Assembly: GCF_003287935.1 (NCBI RefSeq)
Contig: NZ_CP030287.1
Location: 4,678,267 to 4,742,266, forward strand
Length of the DNA stretch: 64,000 nt
Origin: Streptomyces sp. ICC1
GTDB lineage: Bacteria > Actinomycetota > Actinomycetes > Streptomycetales > Streptomycetaceae
Direction of reading: 5' to 3'
The notes below the pieces were generated by a model, which had not been told where the DNA came from, searched no databases, and worked only from the letters and a program-made list of their open reading frames with translations. Shown piece by piece: positions 1 to 8,883 of this stretch. Position numbers and translations under genes: made by a program. Positions within the stretch are counted from its first letter, which is position 1. Each line of letters starts with the position of its first letter.

Positions 1-670
1 GGCCGTAGGTGTCGTGGAAGTGCACGCCGATCCGGTCGGTGCCGACGCCCTCCTCGTTGAGCGCGGAGAGGAGGGTCCGCACGTGTCCCGGGGTGGCGAC
101 GCCGATGGTGTCGCCGAGGCTCAGCTCGTCACAGCCGAGGTCGAGCAGGGCCTTGGCGACGCCGACCACCTGGTGGACCGGGACCGGCCCCTCCCAGGGG
201 TCGCCGAAGCACATCGAGAGATAGCCGCGCACGTGCGCCCCGTGCTCCTTGGCCCGGGCCACGACGGGCTCGAACATGGCGAGGGACTCGGCGACGGTGC
301 GGTTGAGGTTGCGCGAGGCGAAGGTCTCGGTGGCCGAACCGAACACGGCGATACGGGTGGCACCGAGCGCGAGCGCGCGGTCGAGGCCGCGCTCGTTGGG
401 CACGAGGACGGGCAGCGCGGCCTTCACGTCGGCGAGGAGCGGGAACAGTTCCTCGGCGTCGGCCAGCTGGGGGACCCACTTGGGGTGCACGAAGCTGGTG
501 GCCTCGATGGTGGTGAGCCCGGCGGCGGCCAGCCGGTGGACGAACTCGGCCTTGACGGCGGTGGGGACGGCCGTCTTCTCGTTCTGCAGCCCGTCGCGGG
601 CGCCGACCTCGTGGATGCGGACGCGCGCCGGGAGTCCGGCCGCGGGGACGGTCATGGGCAGCCCGTTCAC
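1..670 (-). CDS. mvaB: Hydroxymethylglutaryl-CoA lyase (3' end outside window)
   Basis: Cleaves HMG-CoA to acetoacetate and acetyl-CoA, the last step of leucine breakdown in the cytoplasm. About 223 residues are present, running off the left edge. The TIM-barrel start carries the catalytic GARDGLQNE loop (R25, D26). Further on are RGYLSMCFGDPWEGPV and LSLGDTIGVATP, and the metal-binding VHFHDT motif lies just inside the window edge; these are family signatures. The start is GTG at 670, chosen because it overlaps the TGA of the upstream carboxylase fragment (GTGA), which implies coupled translation. Leucine/isovalerate degradation operons commonly pair this gene with an acyl-CoA carboxylase. 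That partner is broken here, so the lyase may lack its normal operon promoter. Confidence 0.93.
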   Translation of the reverse strand, partial: MNGLPMTVPAAGLPARVRIHEVGARDGLQNEKTAVPTAVKAEFVHRLAAAGLTTIEATSFVHPKWVPQLADAEELFPLLADVKAALPVLVPNERGLDRALALGATRIAVFGSATETFASRNLNRTVAESLAMFEPVVARAKEHGAHVRGYLSMCFGDPWEGPVPVHQVVGVAKALLDLGCDELSLGDTIGVATPGHVRTLLSALNEEGVGTDRIGVHFHDTYG

Positions 671-1275
671 TTGGCCTCCTCCTCGGTCGCGGGGGTGACC
701 ACGGCCAGGACCTGGTCCATGGCGACGGTGGTGCCGGGGGTGACGTCGATTTCGGTGACGGTGCCGGCGTGCGGGGCGGAGATGACGTGCTCCATCTTCA
801 TGGCCTCGACGACGAGCAGGCTCTGCCCGGCGATGACCGTGTCCCCCACGGCCACCTTGACGACGGTGACGGTGCCGGGCATCGGCGCGGCGAGGGTTCC
901 GGCGCCGGTGTGCCCCCGGCCGCTGAGGGCTGCTGCCACGGGGTCGTGGTCCTGGACGTGCCAGGAGTCGCCGTCGCGCCCGAGCCAGGTCCCCTCCGGG
1001 GAGGTGGCGTGGCTGAACCGGTGGGTGACCCCGTCGAGTTCGACCGTGAGCCGATCGGAGGTCAGCTCGACGATCCGTCCCCGGGCCGGTGCGCTGGGGG
1101 CGTCGCCGTCGAGTGCAGGTGCGAGGAGCAGTTCTGTGTCAGAACCGGACGGCCGGGTGCGGATCGTGACCGGGTCCTGGCCCGGGAGGCGGAAGTGGTG
1201 GACCGTCCAGGCGGGCGTCCCGCCGAGGCGCCAGCCGTTGGCGGAGTCGAACGGGTCGACCCACCTCTTCGGCCC
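667..1275 (-). pseudogene. Acyl-CoA carboxylase alpha subunit, C-terminal remnant with biotinyl domain
   Basis: The frame ending at 667 encodes the C-terminal part of a biotin-dependent carboxylase alpha chain of the methylcrotonyl/acyl-CoA type. A stretch containing DPFDSANGWRLGG is followed by the linker domain and a complete biotinyl domain with EAMKMEH, whose lysine would carry biotin. The ATP-grasp biotin carboxylase half, about 450 residues in this family, is absent. The frame stays open only to a stop at 1387-1389 and has no start before GTG 939, which would yield just the 90-residue biotinyl domain. Family-like sequence ends near 1275, where a Streptomyces dispersed intergenic repeat begins. 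The fragment cannot be an active carboxylase. It either lost its front in a rearrangement or sits at an assembly join. Confidence 0.85.
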
Positions 1276-1334
1276 GTCCGGCGTTCGAGGACCGGGGTCC
1301 GGGGCGGAGCCCCGGTTTCGGGAAGGGGCGGGGT
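1268..1334. repeat. Streptomyces-type dispersed intergenic repeat, copy 1
   Basis: This segment contains the gcccgtccggcgttcgagg core followed by a GC-rich tail with the short hairpin gggg-cggag-cccc. It resembles a short repeat often seen between Streptomyces genes (from memory, not searched). Here it lies between two truncated genes. A related copy is at 2147-2200, so the exporter ATPase fragment is bracketed by two copies. Confidence 0.6.
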
Positions 1335-1400
1335 ACCACCACCCCCACGCCTGTCCCGCAGGTCCCGGACACCCGTGTCCCGACCGTCATCGCGGACGAC

Positions 1401-2132
1401 GTGCACGTGATCTACAAGGTGCACGGCACCGGCGGCCGCAAGGGCGGCGCCACCGCGGCCCTGAGTCGGATCTTCTCCCGCAAGCCCGCCCCCGGCATCC
1501 GCGAGGTGCACGCCGTCAAGGGTGTCAGCTTCACCGCGTACAAGGGCGAGGCCATCGGCCTGATCGGCACCAACGGCTCCGGCAAGTCCACCCTGCTGTC
1601 CGCCATCGCCGGCCTCCAGCCGGTCGCGCGCGGCCGGATCTTCTCGCACGGCCAGCCGTCCCTGCTCGGCGTGAACGCCGCGCTGATGAACGACCTGACC
1701 GGCGAGCGCAACGTCGTCCTCGGCGGCCTCGCGATGGGCATGACCAAGCAGCAGATCCGCGAGCGCTACCAGGGCATCGTCGACTTCTCCGGGATCAACG
1801 AGAAGGGCGACTTCATCTCGCTTCCCATGCGGACCTACTCCTCCGGCATGGGCGCCCGGCTGCGCTTCTCCATCGCCGCCGCCAAGGACCACGACGTCCT
1901 GATGATCGACGAGGCCCTGGCCACGGGCGACGCCGCCTTCCAGCGGCGCAGCCAGGCCCGCATCGAGGAGCTCCGCGAACAGGCCGGCACCGTCTTCCTC
2001 GTCAGCCACGGCATCGGCACCGTCCGCGAGACCTGCGACCGCGCGATCTGGCTGGAATCGGGCGTCCTGCGCATGGACGGCCCCGCGGACGAGGTCTGCG
2101 ACGCGTACGAGGAATTCACCAACAGCCGCTGA
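1401..2132 (+). CDS. ABC transporter ATPase, teichoic-acid/polysaccharide export type, start region lost
   Basis: ATP-binding subunit of a TagH/Wzt-like exporter of cell-wall polymers at the inner face of the membrane. It carries Walker A GTNGSGKST, the signature YSSGMGARLRFS, Walker B DVLMIDEALATGD and the switch histidine in VSHG, and ends at the usual TagH length. Codons that look native continue upstream of 1401 to about 1335 (RVPTVIADD precedes the annotated start), but no ATG, GTG or TTG occurs in frame there and GTG 1401 has no Shine-Dalgarno. The true start, about 20-25 codons earlier, has been replaced by the repeat at 1268-1334. A permease partner, expected next to such an ATPase, is not in the window. 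The ATPase core is intact, but expression is doubtful. Confidence 0.8.
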   Translation: MHVIYKVHGTGGRKGGATAALSRIFSRKPAPGIREVHAVKGVSFTAYKGEAIGLIGTNGSGKSTLLSAIAGLQPVARGRIFSHGQPSLLGVNAALMNDLTGERNVVLGGLAMGMTKQQIRERYQGIVDFSGINEKGDFISLPMRTYSSGMGARLRFSIAAAKDHDVLMIDEALATGDAAFQRRSQARIEELREQAGTVFLVSHGIGTVRETCDRAIWLESGVLRMDGPADEVCDAYEEFTNSR

Positions 2133-2146
2133 CACATCCGGCCACC

Positions 2147-2200
2147 TTTCAGCCCCGCCGGCGTTTGAGGCGCGGGGGTCCGGGGGCAGCGCGCCCGGCA
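2147..2200. repeat. Streptomyces-type dispersed intergenic repeat, copy 2
   Basis: Contains the ccccgccggcgtttgaggcg core and a GC-rich tail related to 1268-1334. It starts 15 bases after the exporter ATPase stop, a normal intergenic position. Confidence 0.6.
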
Positions 2201-2233
2201 ACGGCGCCGCACCCGCCCACGACGGGACGCCGA

Positions 2234-2278
2234 ACGGGCCGGGCCCGGGAACCCTCAGGGGTCCCGGGCCCGGCCCGT
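2234..2278. terminator. Terminator hairpin between convergent ABC ATPase and gdh
   Basis: A near-perfect stem of about 20 bp (acgggccgggcccggg pairing with its complement, loop tcag) lies between the two converging stop codons. It is stable and has no U tract, as is usual for Streptomyces terminators, and could serve both strands. Confidence 0.75.
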
Positions 2279-2300
2279 ACTCGTACAGCGGCCCGCAGGG

Positions 2301-5300
2301 CTACACGTGCGCCCGCAGCAGCGACCGCATCGTCCGCATCGCGACCGACAGGTTCGCCAGGTCGAAGTCGTCCGACCCCTGGATCTCGTCCAGCGTCGTC
2401 CGCGCCCGCCCGATGATCGCCGTGTTCTTCTCCTCCCACGCCTTGAAGCGCTCCTCGGGAGTCGACGTGCCGTTGCCGACCGTCAGCACGTCGGCGGTCA
2501 GCGCCGCGTGCGCCGAGAACAGGTCCTCGCGGATGGACGCGCGGGCCATCGACTGCCAGCGGTCGGCCCGCGGCAGCTCGATGATCCGGTCCATCAGCTT
2601 CGTGATCTCCAGCCGGTCCGCGAGGTCGTAGTACACCTCGGCCACCGCCAGCGGCTCGACGCCCGTGCGGTCCGCGATCGCGACGATGTCCAGCGTCGGG
2701 AAGGCCGAGGAGAACCCGGCCACCTTGGCCGCCAGCTCCTCCGGCACGCCCTCGCCGATCAGCTCGGCCATGACCGCCTCGTACCACTCCAGGTCCGCGC
2801 CGCGAACGAGCTTCGGCACGTCCGACCAGACCCGCGCCACCCGCTCGGCGAAGAGCTCGATGGTCTCGGTGATCTGGAGCGGCTGCGGCCGGTTGTTCAG
2901 CAGCCAGCGCGTACCGCGCTCGACCAGGCGCCGCGAGTGCAGCCGCACCCGGGTCTGGACGTTGGCGGCGACCTCGTTGTCGAGCGCCTCGACGGCGTCC
3001 CACACGTCGGCCAGTCCGAAGATCTCGCGGGCGGCGAGCTGCGCCCGGACGATCTCCTCCAGGGAGGCCCCGGTCTCCTCCCGCAGCCGGTGCAGGAAGG
3101 TCGAGCCGCCGCTGTTGACCGTGTCGTTGACCAGCACCGTGGTGATGATCTCGCGGCGCAGCGCGTGCCCGTCGACCTGCTCCGGGAACTTCGCGCGCAG
3201 CGCGCCCGGGAAGTAGGCGTGCAGCAGGCGGGCCATGTACGGGTCGTCCGGCAGCCCGGTGTGGATGAGCTCGTCCGCCACCGTGATCTTGGTGTAGGCG
3301 AACAGGACGGCCAGCTCCGGCTGGGTCAGGCCCTTGCCGTTGTTCAGCAGTTCGCGGATCTGCCGGTCGTTGGGCAGGAACTCCAGCGCCCGGTCCAGCA
3401 GGCCGTCCCGGCCCAGGCGGCGCATGAAGCGCTGCTGGGCGTGGAGCAGGCTGGGCGCCTGGGCCGCGCCGTTGGACAGCGCCACGTTCTGCGCGTAGTT
3501 GTTGCGCAGCACCAGCCGGCCGACCTCGTCGGTCATCTGGGCGAGGAACTTGTTGCGCTGCTTGACGGTCAGGTCCCCGTCGGCGACCACCGAGTTCAGC
3601 AGGATCTTGATGTTCACCTCGTGGTCGGAGGTGTCCACGCCGGCGCTGTTGTCGATGGCGTCGGTGTTGATCTTGCCGCCCTCGCCGCCCGCGCCGCTGC
3701 GCGCGAACTCGATGCGGCCGAGCTGGGTCAGACCCAGGTTGCCGCCCTCGCCGATGACCTTGGCCCGCGCGTCGGAGCCGTTGACGCGGATGGCGTCGTT
3801 GGCCTTGTCGCCGACGTCCGCGTGCGTCTCGGCCGTCGCCTTGACGTACGTACCGATGCCGCCGTTCCACAGCAGGTCCACCGGGGACTGCAGGATCGCC
3901 TTCATCAGGTCGGCCGGGGTCATCTTCGTGACGCCCGCCTCGATGCCGAGGGCCGCGCGGACCTGCGCGTTGACCGGGATGGCCTTCGCGCTGCGCGGGT
4001 GGATCCCGCCGCCCTGCGACAGCAGCGAGGTGTCGTAGTCCGCCCACGAGGAGCGCGGCAGGTCGAACAGGCGCCGGCGCTCGGCGTAGGAGGTGGCCGC
4101 GTCCGGGTTCGGGTCGATGAAGATGTGCCGGTGGTCGAAGGCGGCGACCAGGCGGATGTGCTCGGAGAGCAGCATGCCGTTGCCGAAGACGTCGCCGGAC
4201 ATGTCGCCGACGCCGACGACCGTGAAGTCCTGCGTCTGGGTGTCGTGTCCCAGCTCGCGGAAGTGCCGCTTGACGGACTCCCAGGCGCCGCGGGCGGTGA
4301 TGCCCATGCCCTTGTGGTCGTAGCCGGCGCTGCCGCCGGAGGCGAAGGCGTCGCCCAGCCAGAAGCCGTAGGACTCCGCGACCCCGTTGGCGATGTCGGA
4401 GAAGGTCGCGGTGCCCTTGTCGGCGGCGACGACGAGGTAGGTGTCGTCCTCGTCGTGGCGGACCACGGCCTTGGGGTGCACGACCTCGCCGCCGACCATG
4501 TTGTCGGTGATGTCGAGGAGCGCCGAGATGAAGATCTTGTACGAGGCGATGCCCTCGGTGAGCCAGGCGTCGCGGTCCACCGAGGGGTCCGGCAGGTTCT
4601 TGGCGACGAAGCCGCCCTTGGCGCCGACCGGCACGATGACGGTGTTCTTGACCATCTGCGCCTTGACCAGGCCGAGGATCTCCGTACGGAAGTCCTCGCG
4701 CCGGTCGGACCAGCGCAGGCCGCCTCGGGCGACCTTGCCGAAGCGCAGGTGGACGCCCTCGACGCGCGGGGAGTACACCCAGATCTCGAAGGCCGGGCGC
4801 GGGGCCGGCAGCTCCGGGATGGCCTGCGGGTCGAACTTCATCGACACGTACGAGTGCTGCTCGCCCGCGCTGTTCAGCTGGAAGAAGTTCGTGCGCAGGG
4901 TGGCCTTGATGAGGGTGAGGAAGGACCGCAGGATCCGGTCCTCGTCCAGCGAGGCGACCTGGTCCAGGGCCCCGTCCAGCTCTTCCAGCATCGCGTCGAC
5001 GAGCTCGCTGCCCGCGGACTGGCGGCCGGGCGACATGCGGGCCTCGAAGAGCGAGATCAGCAGCCGGGTGGTGTGGACGTTGTTGCGGAGGGTGTCCTCC
5101 ATGTAGTCCTGGCTGAAGGTGGCACCGGCCTGGCGCAGGTACTTGGCGTACGCGCGCAGCACCACGGCCTGGCGCCAGGTCAGCCCGGCGCCCAGCACCA
5201 GGGTGTTGAAGTTGTCGTTCTCGGCGTCGCCCTGCCAGACCGCCGAGAAGGCGTCCTGGAACCGCTCGCGGGCGTCGTCGCCGAGGTAGTTGGACGCCGC

Positions 5301-7292
5301 GGCGCCGTCCCCGTTGCCCGTCGGGAGCGGCATCCGCAGGCCGAAGTCGTAGATCCACGCGTTGCTGCGGTCGCTGCAGCGCAGCTCGTAGGGCCGCTCG
5401 TCGGTGACCTCCACGCCCAGGCGCTGCAGGACCGGCAGCACCGCGGAGAGCGAGACCTGCTCGCCGGTGCGGTAGATCTTGAACCGGCGTTCGCCGGGGC
5501 CCGCGCCGACCGGCTCGTACAGCGACAGCGCGAACGCGCGGTCGCTCGCGGACAGCCGCTCGAGGTGGCACAGGTCGGCCACGGCCGCGCGCGGCGAGTG
5601 GTCGGCCTTGTAGCCCTCGGGGAAGGAGTTCCCGTACTTGCGCAGCAGCTCGGCGGCGCGCTCCTCGCCCAGCTCGGCGACGAGCGCCTCGCCGAAGCCG
5701 TCGGCCCAGGAGCGGGCGGCCTCGACCAGCCGGCCCTCGATCCGCTCCACGTCGGCGTCGGTCAGCACGGGCAGCTCGGTGCCCTGCGGGACGCGGACGA
5801 CGAAGTGGATGCGGGAGAGGATCGACTCGGTGTTCCAGGCGGTGAAGTCGACGCTGATGCCGTCGAGCTCCTCCTGCAGGATCGCGATCAGGCGCAGCCG
5901 CACGCCGGTGGTGTAGCGGTCGCGCGGCAGGTAGACGAGCGCGGAGTAGTAGCGCCCGTACTCGTCCTGGCGCAGGTACAGCCGCAGCCGGCGGCGCTCC
6001 TGGAGGTAGAGCACGGAAGTGGCGATGGCCTGGAGCTGGTCGACCGGGGTCTGGAACAGCTCGTCGCGCGGGTAGGTCTCCAGGATCTGCAGCAGGTCGC
6101 GGCCGTCGTGGCTGGACGCCGCGAAGCCGGCGCCTTCGAGGACCTCGGCGACCTTGCGGCGGATGACGGGGACGCGGCGCACCGACTCGGTGTACGCGGC
6201 GGAGGAGAACAGTCCGAGGAAGCGGCGCTCGCCGACGACGTTGCCCTCGGCGTCGAACTTCTTCACGCCCACGTAGTCGAGGTACGAGGGGCGGTGCACG
6301 GTGGAGCGGCTGTTGGCCTTGGTCAGCACCAGCAGGCGGTGCTCGCGGGCCTTGGCGCGGGCGTCGGCCGGCAGCCGGTTGAAGGACGGCGAGACGGGGT
6401 GGCCGTCGTCCTTGCCGCTGTGGTGCGGGTCGGAGCGCAGGATGCCGAGGCCGGTGCCGGGCACGGCGGACAGGGAGTCGCCGTCGACGAGGTTGTACTC
6501 GCGGTAGCCGAGGAAGGTGAAGTGGTCGTCGGCGAGCCAGCGCAGCAGCTCGCGGGCCTCTTCGAGCTCGTACTCGCGCAGGTCGGGCGCGGTGGGCTCG
6601 GCGGGCAGGCCCTCGGCGATGCGCAGCGCGGCGTCGCGCATCTTCTCCCAGTCCTCGACGGACTCGCGGACGTCGGACAGGACGCGCAGCAGGTCGGCGT
6701 TGATCTGCTTGAGGTCGGCCTTGTCGGTCTCGCGGTCGATCTCGACGTGGATCCAGGACTCGACGAGGGAGTCGTGGGGGCGCGCGGTGCGGGGGCCGTG
6801 CGCGTCGCAGTCGGGGCCGAGGATCTCGATCAGCTTGCCGGTGACGTCGCGGCGGACGACGACCTGCGGGTGGATCACGACGTGGATGCCGCGGCCCTGG
6901 CGGGACAGCTCGTTGGTGACGCTGTCGACCAGGAACGGCATGTCGTCCGTGACCACCTCGACGACGGAGTGGCTGGAGGTCCAGCCGTTCTCCTCCACCG
7001 TGGGGGTGTGCACGCGGACGTTCGCGGTGCCCTGCGGGCGCTTCTCCGCGATCCGGTAGTGGGAGAGCGCTGCCCCGAACACGTCGACCGGATCCCGGTC
7101 CAAGAGGTCCTCGGGGGCGGTGTGCAGGTAGTAGCGCTGGAGGTAGGAGAGCATCGCGTCCCGGTCTGGACGGTCAGCACGCTCCCCTGGCTCGGACCCA
7201 GTCGGAAGTAGCCCCCCGGCCGGGCTGTTCTCGGCTACCCGGGCCGCCCGCGAAAGCAGCTCGGCCTTTGCTTCGTCCAGCTTGGTCTGCAT
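2301..7292 (-). CDS. gdh: NAD-specific glutamate dehydrogenase, large (180-kDa) class
   Basis: Interconverts glutamate and 2-oxoglutarate plus ammonium with NAD in the cytoplasm, usually in the catabolic direction. It has 1663 residues, typical of the large Streptomyces/Pseudomonas class. A long N-terminal regulatory region (with KANSRSTVHRPSYLDYVG) precedes the catalytic region: GKVARGGLRWSDRREDFRTE near residue 850, GAKGGFVAK near 890, the nucleotide-binding VVGVGDMSGDVFGNG near 1030 and later VIGEGGNLG. ATG 7292 was chosen because it has an AGGAG about ten bases upstream and starts with the family-like MQTKLDEAKAELL. An upstream GTG at 7349 would add 19 unconvincing residues. The gene is monocistronic, with a 368-bp leader and promoter region. 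Confidence 0.96.
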   Translation of the reverse strand: MQTKLDEAKAELLSRAARVAENSPAGGLLPTGSEPGERADRPDRDAMLSYLQRYYLHTAPEDLLDRDPVDVFGAALSHYRIAEKRPQGTANVRVHTPTVEENGWTSSHSVVEVVTDDMPFLVDSVTNELSRQGRGIHVVIHPQVVVRRDVTGKLIEILGPDCDAHGPRTARPHDSLVESWIHVEIDRETDKADLKQINADLLRVLSDVRESVEDWEKMRDAALRIAEGLPAEPTAPDLREYELEEARELLRWLADDHFTFLGYREYNLVDGDSLSAVPGTGLGILRSDPHHSGKDDGHPVSPSFNRLPADARAKAREHRLLVLTKANSRSTVHRPSYLDYVGVKKFDAEGNVVGERRFLGLFSSAAYTESVRRVPVIRRKVAEVLEGAGFAASSHDGRDLLQILETYPRDELFQTPVDQLQAIATSVLYLQERRRLRLYLRQDEYGRYYSALVYLPRDRYTTGVRLRLIAILQEELDGISVDFTAWNTESILSRIHFVVRVPQGTELPVLTDADVERIEGRLVEAARSWADGFGEALVAELGEERAAELLRKYGNSFPEGYKADHSPRAAVADLCHLERLSASDRAFALSLYEPVGAGPGERRFKIYRTGEQVSLSAVLPVLQRLGVEVTDERPYELRCSDRSNAWIYDFGLRMPLPTGNGDGAAASNYLGDDARERFQDAFSAVWQGDAENDNFNTLVLGAGLTWRQAVVLRAYAKYLRQAGATFSQDYMEDTLRNNVHTTRLLISLFEARMSPGRQSAGSELVDAMLEELDGALDQVASLDEDRILRSFLTLIKATLRTNFFQLNSAGEQHSYVSMKFDPQAIPELPAPRPAFEIWVYSPRVEGVHLRFGKVARGGLRWSDRREDFRTEILGLVKAQMVKNTVIVPVGAKGGFVAKNLPDPSVDRDAWLTEGIASYKIFISALLDITDNMVGGEVVHPKAVVRHDEDDTYLVVAADKGTATFSDIANGVAESYGFWLGDAFASGGSAGYDHKGMGITARGAWESVKRHFRELGHDTQTQDFTVVGVGDMSGDVFGNGMLLSEHIRLVAAFDHRHIFIDPNPDAATSYAERRRLFDLPRSSWADYDTSLLSQGGGIHPRSAKAIPVNAQVRAALGIEAGVTKMTPADLMKAILQSPVDLLWNGGIGTYVKATAETHADVGDKANDAIRVNGSDARAKVIGEGGNLGLTQLGRIEFARSGAGGEGGKINTDAIDNSAGVDTSDHEVNIKILLNSVVADGDLTVKQRNKFLAQMTDEVGRLVLRNNYAQNVALSNGAAQAPSLLHAQQRFMRRLGRDGLLDRALEFLPNDRQIRELLNNGKGLTQPELAVLFAYTKITVADELIHTGLPDDPYMARLLHAYFPGALRAKFPEQVDGHALRREIITTVLVNDTVNSGGSTFLHRLREETGASLEEIVRAQLAAREIFGLADVWDAVEALDNEVAANVQTRVRLHSRRLVERGTRWLLNNRPQPLQITETIELFAERVARVWSDVPKLVRGADLEWYEAVMAELIGEGVPEELAAKVAGFSSAFPTLDIVAIADRTGVEPLAVAEVYYDLADRLEITKLMDRIIELPRADRWQSMARASIREDLFSAHAALTADVLTVGNGTSTPEERFKAWEEKNTAIIGRARTTLDEIQGSDDFDLANLSVAMRTMRSLLRAHV

Positions 7293-7660
7293 GTCCTCTG
7301 GCTCCTGTCGCGCGCCATTGCGTGACGTAGGTGAAGGAAGGAATGGCACAGCACCGCGAGGCGGGATGTCCGGTCGGGATCGACGCTATGCCGTCGAGAG
7401 AATCGCCTGGGAGGGAATCGGCCATGATCGGCAAGAGGTCCCGGCGACGGGGATCAGCGATGGCCCGGGCACGGTCGTGCGCCGGGCGCTTGCCGGAGGC
7501 TTCAGTGCCTCCGAGGACTATCGCGCTGATCACGGGTACCAGGCTATCTCGCTCCACCCCCGACTCGTCATGAGCTGTATGTGTACAAATCCAGGGGGGG
7601 AAGTTTGACACTCTGGACAGCGACGCGCCCGGGACGGCGTGCCCGGTCACGATCCGGTCG
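7293..7660. other. Gene-free region upstream of gdh
   Basis: These 368 bases separate the gdh start from the HAD hydrolase stop, so they must hold the gdh promoter and leader and the terminator of the HAD gene pair. Two hairpins can be drawn: 7495-7512 (ggaggc/gcctcc) and 7463-7487 (a bulged gcccgg...ccgggc stem). Short frames here lack Streptomyces codon bias. No confident -10/-35 pair was identified. Confidence 0.5.
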
Positions 7661-8386
7661 CTATCCGGCCAGTTCGCGAGCAGTGCGTACGGCCTCCGCC
7701 AGGCTGTCGACCACGGGGACACCGGCCGATTCCAGACTGCTGCGGCTGTGCGAACCGCCCGTGTAGAGGACGGCCCGCGCTCCCACGTGCGCCGCGGCCA
7801 GCGCGTCGTCCACGGCGTCTCCGATGAGTACCGTACGCACGGCCGTCACCCCCGTCCCCTCCAGGGCCTCCAGGTGGCGTACGAGGTGTCCCGCCTTGCT
7901 GGTGTGGGAGGGGCCGATGCGCCCGTCGACGCGCAGGAAGTGCAGGTCGATGCCGTGCGCCCGGACGAGCGGGACGAGCTTGTCGTGGGGCGCGAGGGAC
8001 AGCAGGGACTGGGTGAGCCCGTCCGCCTGCCAGTCCCGGAGCAGCTCCCGGGCGCCTTCGGCGAGCCCGGCGGTCCCGGCGGCGGCCCAGTAGTGGCGGT
8101 GGAAGGTCTCGTCCATGACCAGCCACTCGGCCTCCGTGGGGAGCCGGCCCATGAGGCGTTCGTAGAACTTCGGCACCGGTACGACGTACAGCTCGCGGTA
8201 CCGCTCCAGGGTGATCGGCGCGAAGCCCAGCTCGGCGAAGGAGGCGTTGGTCGCGTCGATGACGGCGTCGATGTCGTGGAGCAGCGTGCCGTTCCAGTCC
8301 CAGACGATGTGCGAGGAGGCGGATCCGGCCGGGGACACGGGGGCCTGCGGGGCGGACGCGGGGCTCCGAGGGCTCTCCCGGCTCAT
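7661..8386 (-). CDS. HAD-superfamily hydrolase with DWNGT motif
   Basis: A 241-residue haloacid-dehalogenase-fold protein, cytoplasmic, substrate unknown. Motif I is VWDWNGTLL: D30 is the nucleophile, but the usual second aspartate (+2) is asparagine N32. Motif II/III (SKAGHLV with its lysine) and motif IV IGDAVDDALAA are present, and the cap region looks like the phosphoglycolate-phosphatase type. ATG 8386 overlaps the stop of the upstream DUF6912 gene (ATGA), so the two are translationally coupled. The first 25 residues are low-complexity and precede the fold. It is probably a small-molecule phosphatase, but the N32 change weakens a confident phosphatase call. Confidence 0.85.
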   Translation of the reverse strand: MSRESPRSPASAPQAPVSPAGSASSHIVWDWNGTLLHDIDAVIDATNASFAELGFAPITLERYRELYVVPVPKFYERLMGRLPTEAEWLVMDETFHRHYWAAAGTAGLAEGARELLRDWQADGLTQSLLSLAPHDKLVPLVRAHGIDLHFLRVDGRIGPSHTSKAGHLVRHLEALEGTGVTAVRTVLIGDAVDDALAAAHVGARAVLYTGGSHSRSSLESAGVPVVDSLAEAVRTARELAG

Positions 8387-8883
8387 TTCAGCAGCCCCGG
8401 AATCTCCTGCACCCCGAACCAGAGCAGCTCGTGGTCCTCGGCTCCGTCGACGGCGGACCCCGCGGCCTCGTCCCCCAGGTCCGCGGCCGGGACGGCCAGC
8501 GCGGCGGCCGTCACGTCCTCCACGGCGTCCTGCGCGTCCACGTGCACGGCGGCGGCCACGGCGAGCCGTACGGCCCCGGCGAGGGCCACCCGGCCGAGCG
8601 CGGCCTCCTCGTCCCCGGGGACGGCGGTGGCGGCCTCGTCGTCCACGTCGACGGCGACGACGACCCGCTTGCGGGGCGCGCCGGAGTCCTCGGCGATCAG
8701 GCGCAGCGAGGCGGCCGCGGCCCGGCCCAGGGCGGCGTACTCCAGTTCCTCGATGTCGTCCGACACGAACCACTCGCGCAGCTCCGGCGTCACGGCGTAG
8801 GCCCGCAGCGGAGCCGGACCCAGCTCACCCGCCTCGTGCGCCGCGGCGAGCCCGGGGAGGGTCAGGGGGACGTACACGCGCAT
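8383..8883 (-). CDS. Conserved actinobacterial protein, DUF6912-like
   Basis: A 166-residue soluble protein conserved in Streptomyces next to secA, with no known function. It starts MRVYVPLTLP and has an acidic, alanine-rich body, ending HELLWFGVQEIPGLLK. ATG 8883 was chosen because family-like sequence begins there; an upstream GTG at 9009 would add 42 proline/arginine-rich residues of shadow-frame character. The stop overlaps the HAD hydrolase start, so the pair forms one operon. No signal peptide, membrane segment or catalytic motif is visible. Confidence 0.75.
   Translation of the reverse strand: MRVYVPLTLPGLAAAHEAGELGPAPLRAYAVTPELREWFVSDDIEELEYAALGRAAAASLRLIAEDSGAPRKRVVVAVDVDDEAATAVPGDEEAALGRVALAGAVRLAVAAAVHVDAQDAVEDVTAAALAVPAADLGDEAAGSAVDGAEDHELLWFGVQEIPGLLK

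Noticed and set aside
14..2416. 800-codon plus-strand open frame
   Set aside because: It is antisense to HMG-CoA lyase and the carboxylase and out of frame with the ABC ATPase; the arginine/proline/valine-rich translation has no domain and is a shadow of high-GC codon bias.
2307..7211. 1634-codon open frame antisense to gdh
   Set aside because: The minus strand carries a complete NAD-GDH with all motifs. The plus-strand frame is the mirror of its third-position bias.
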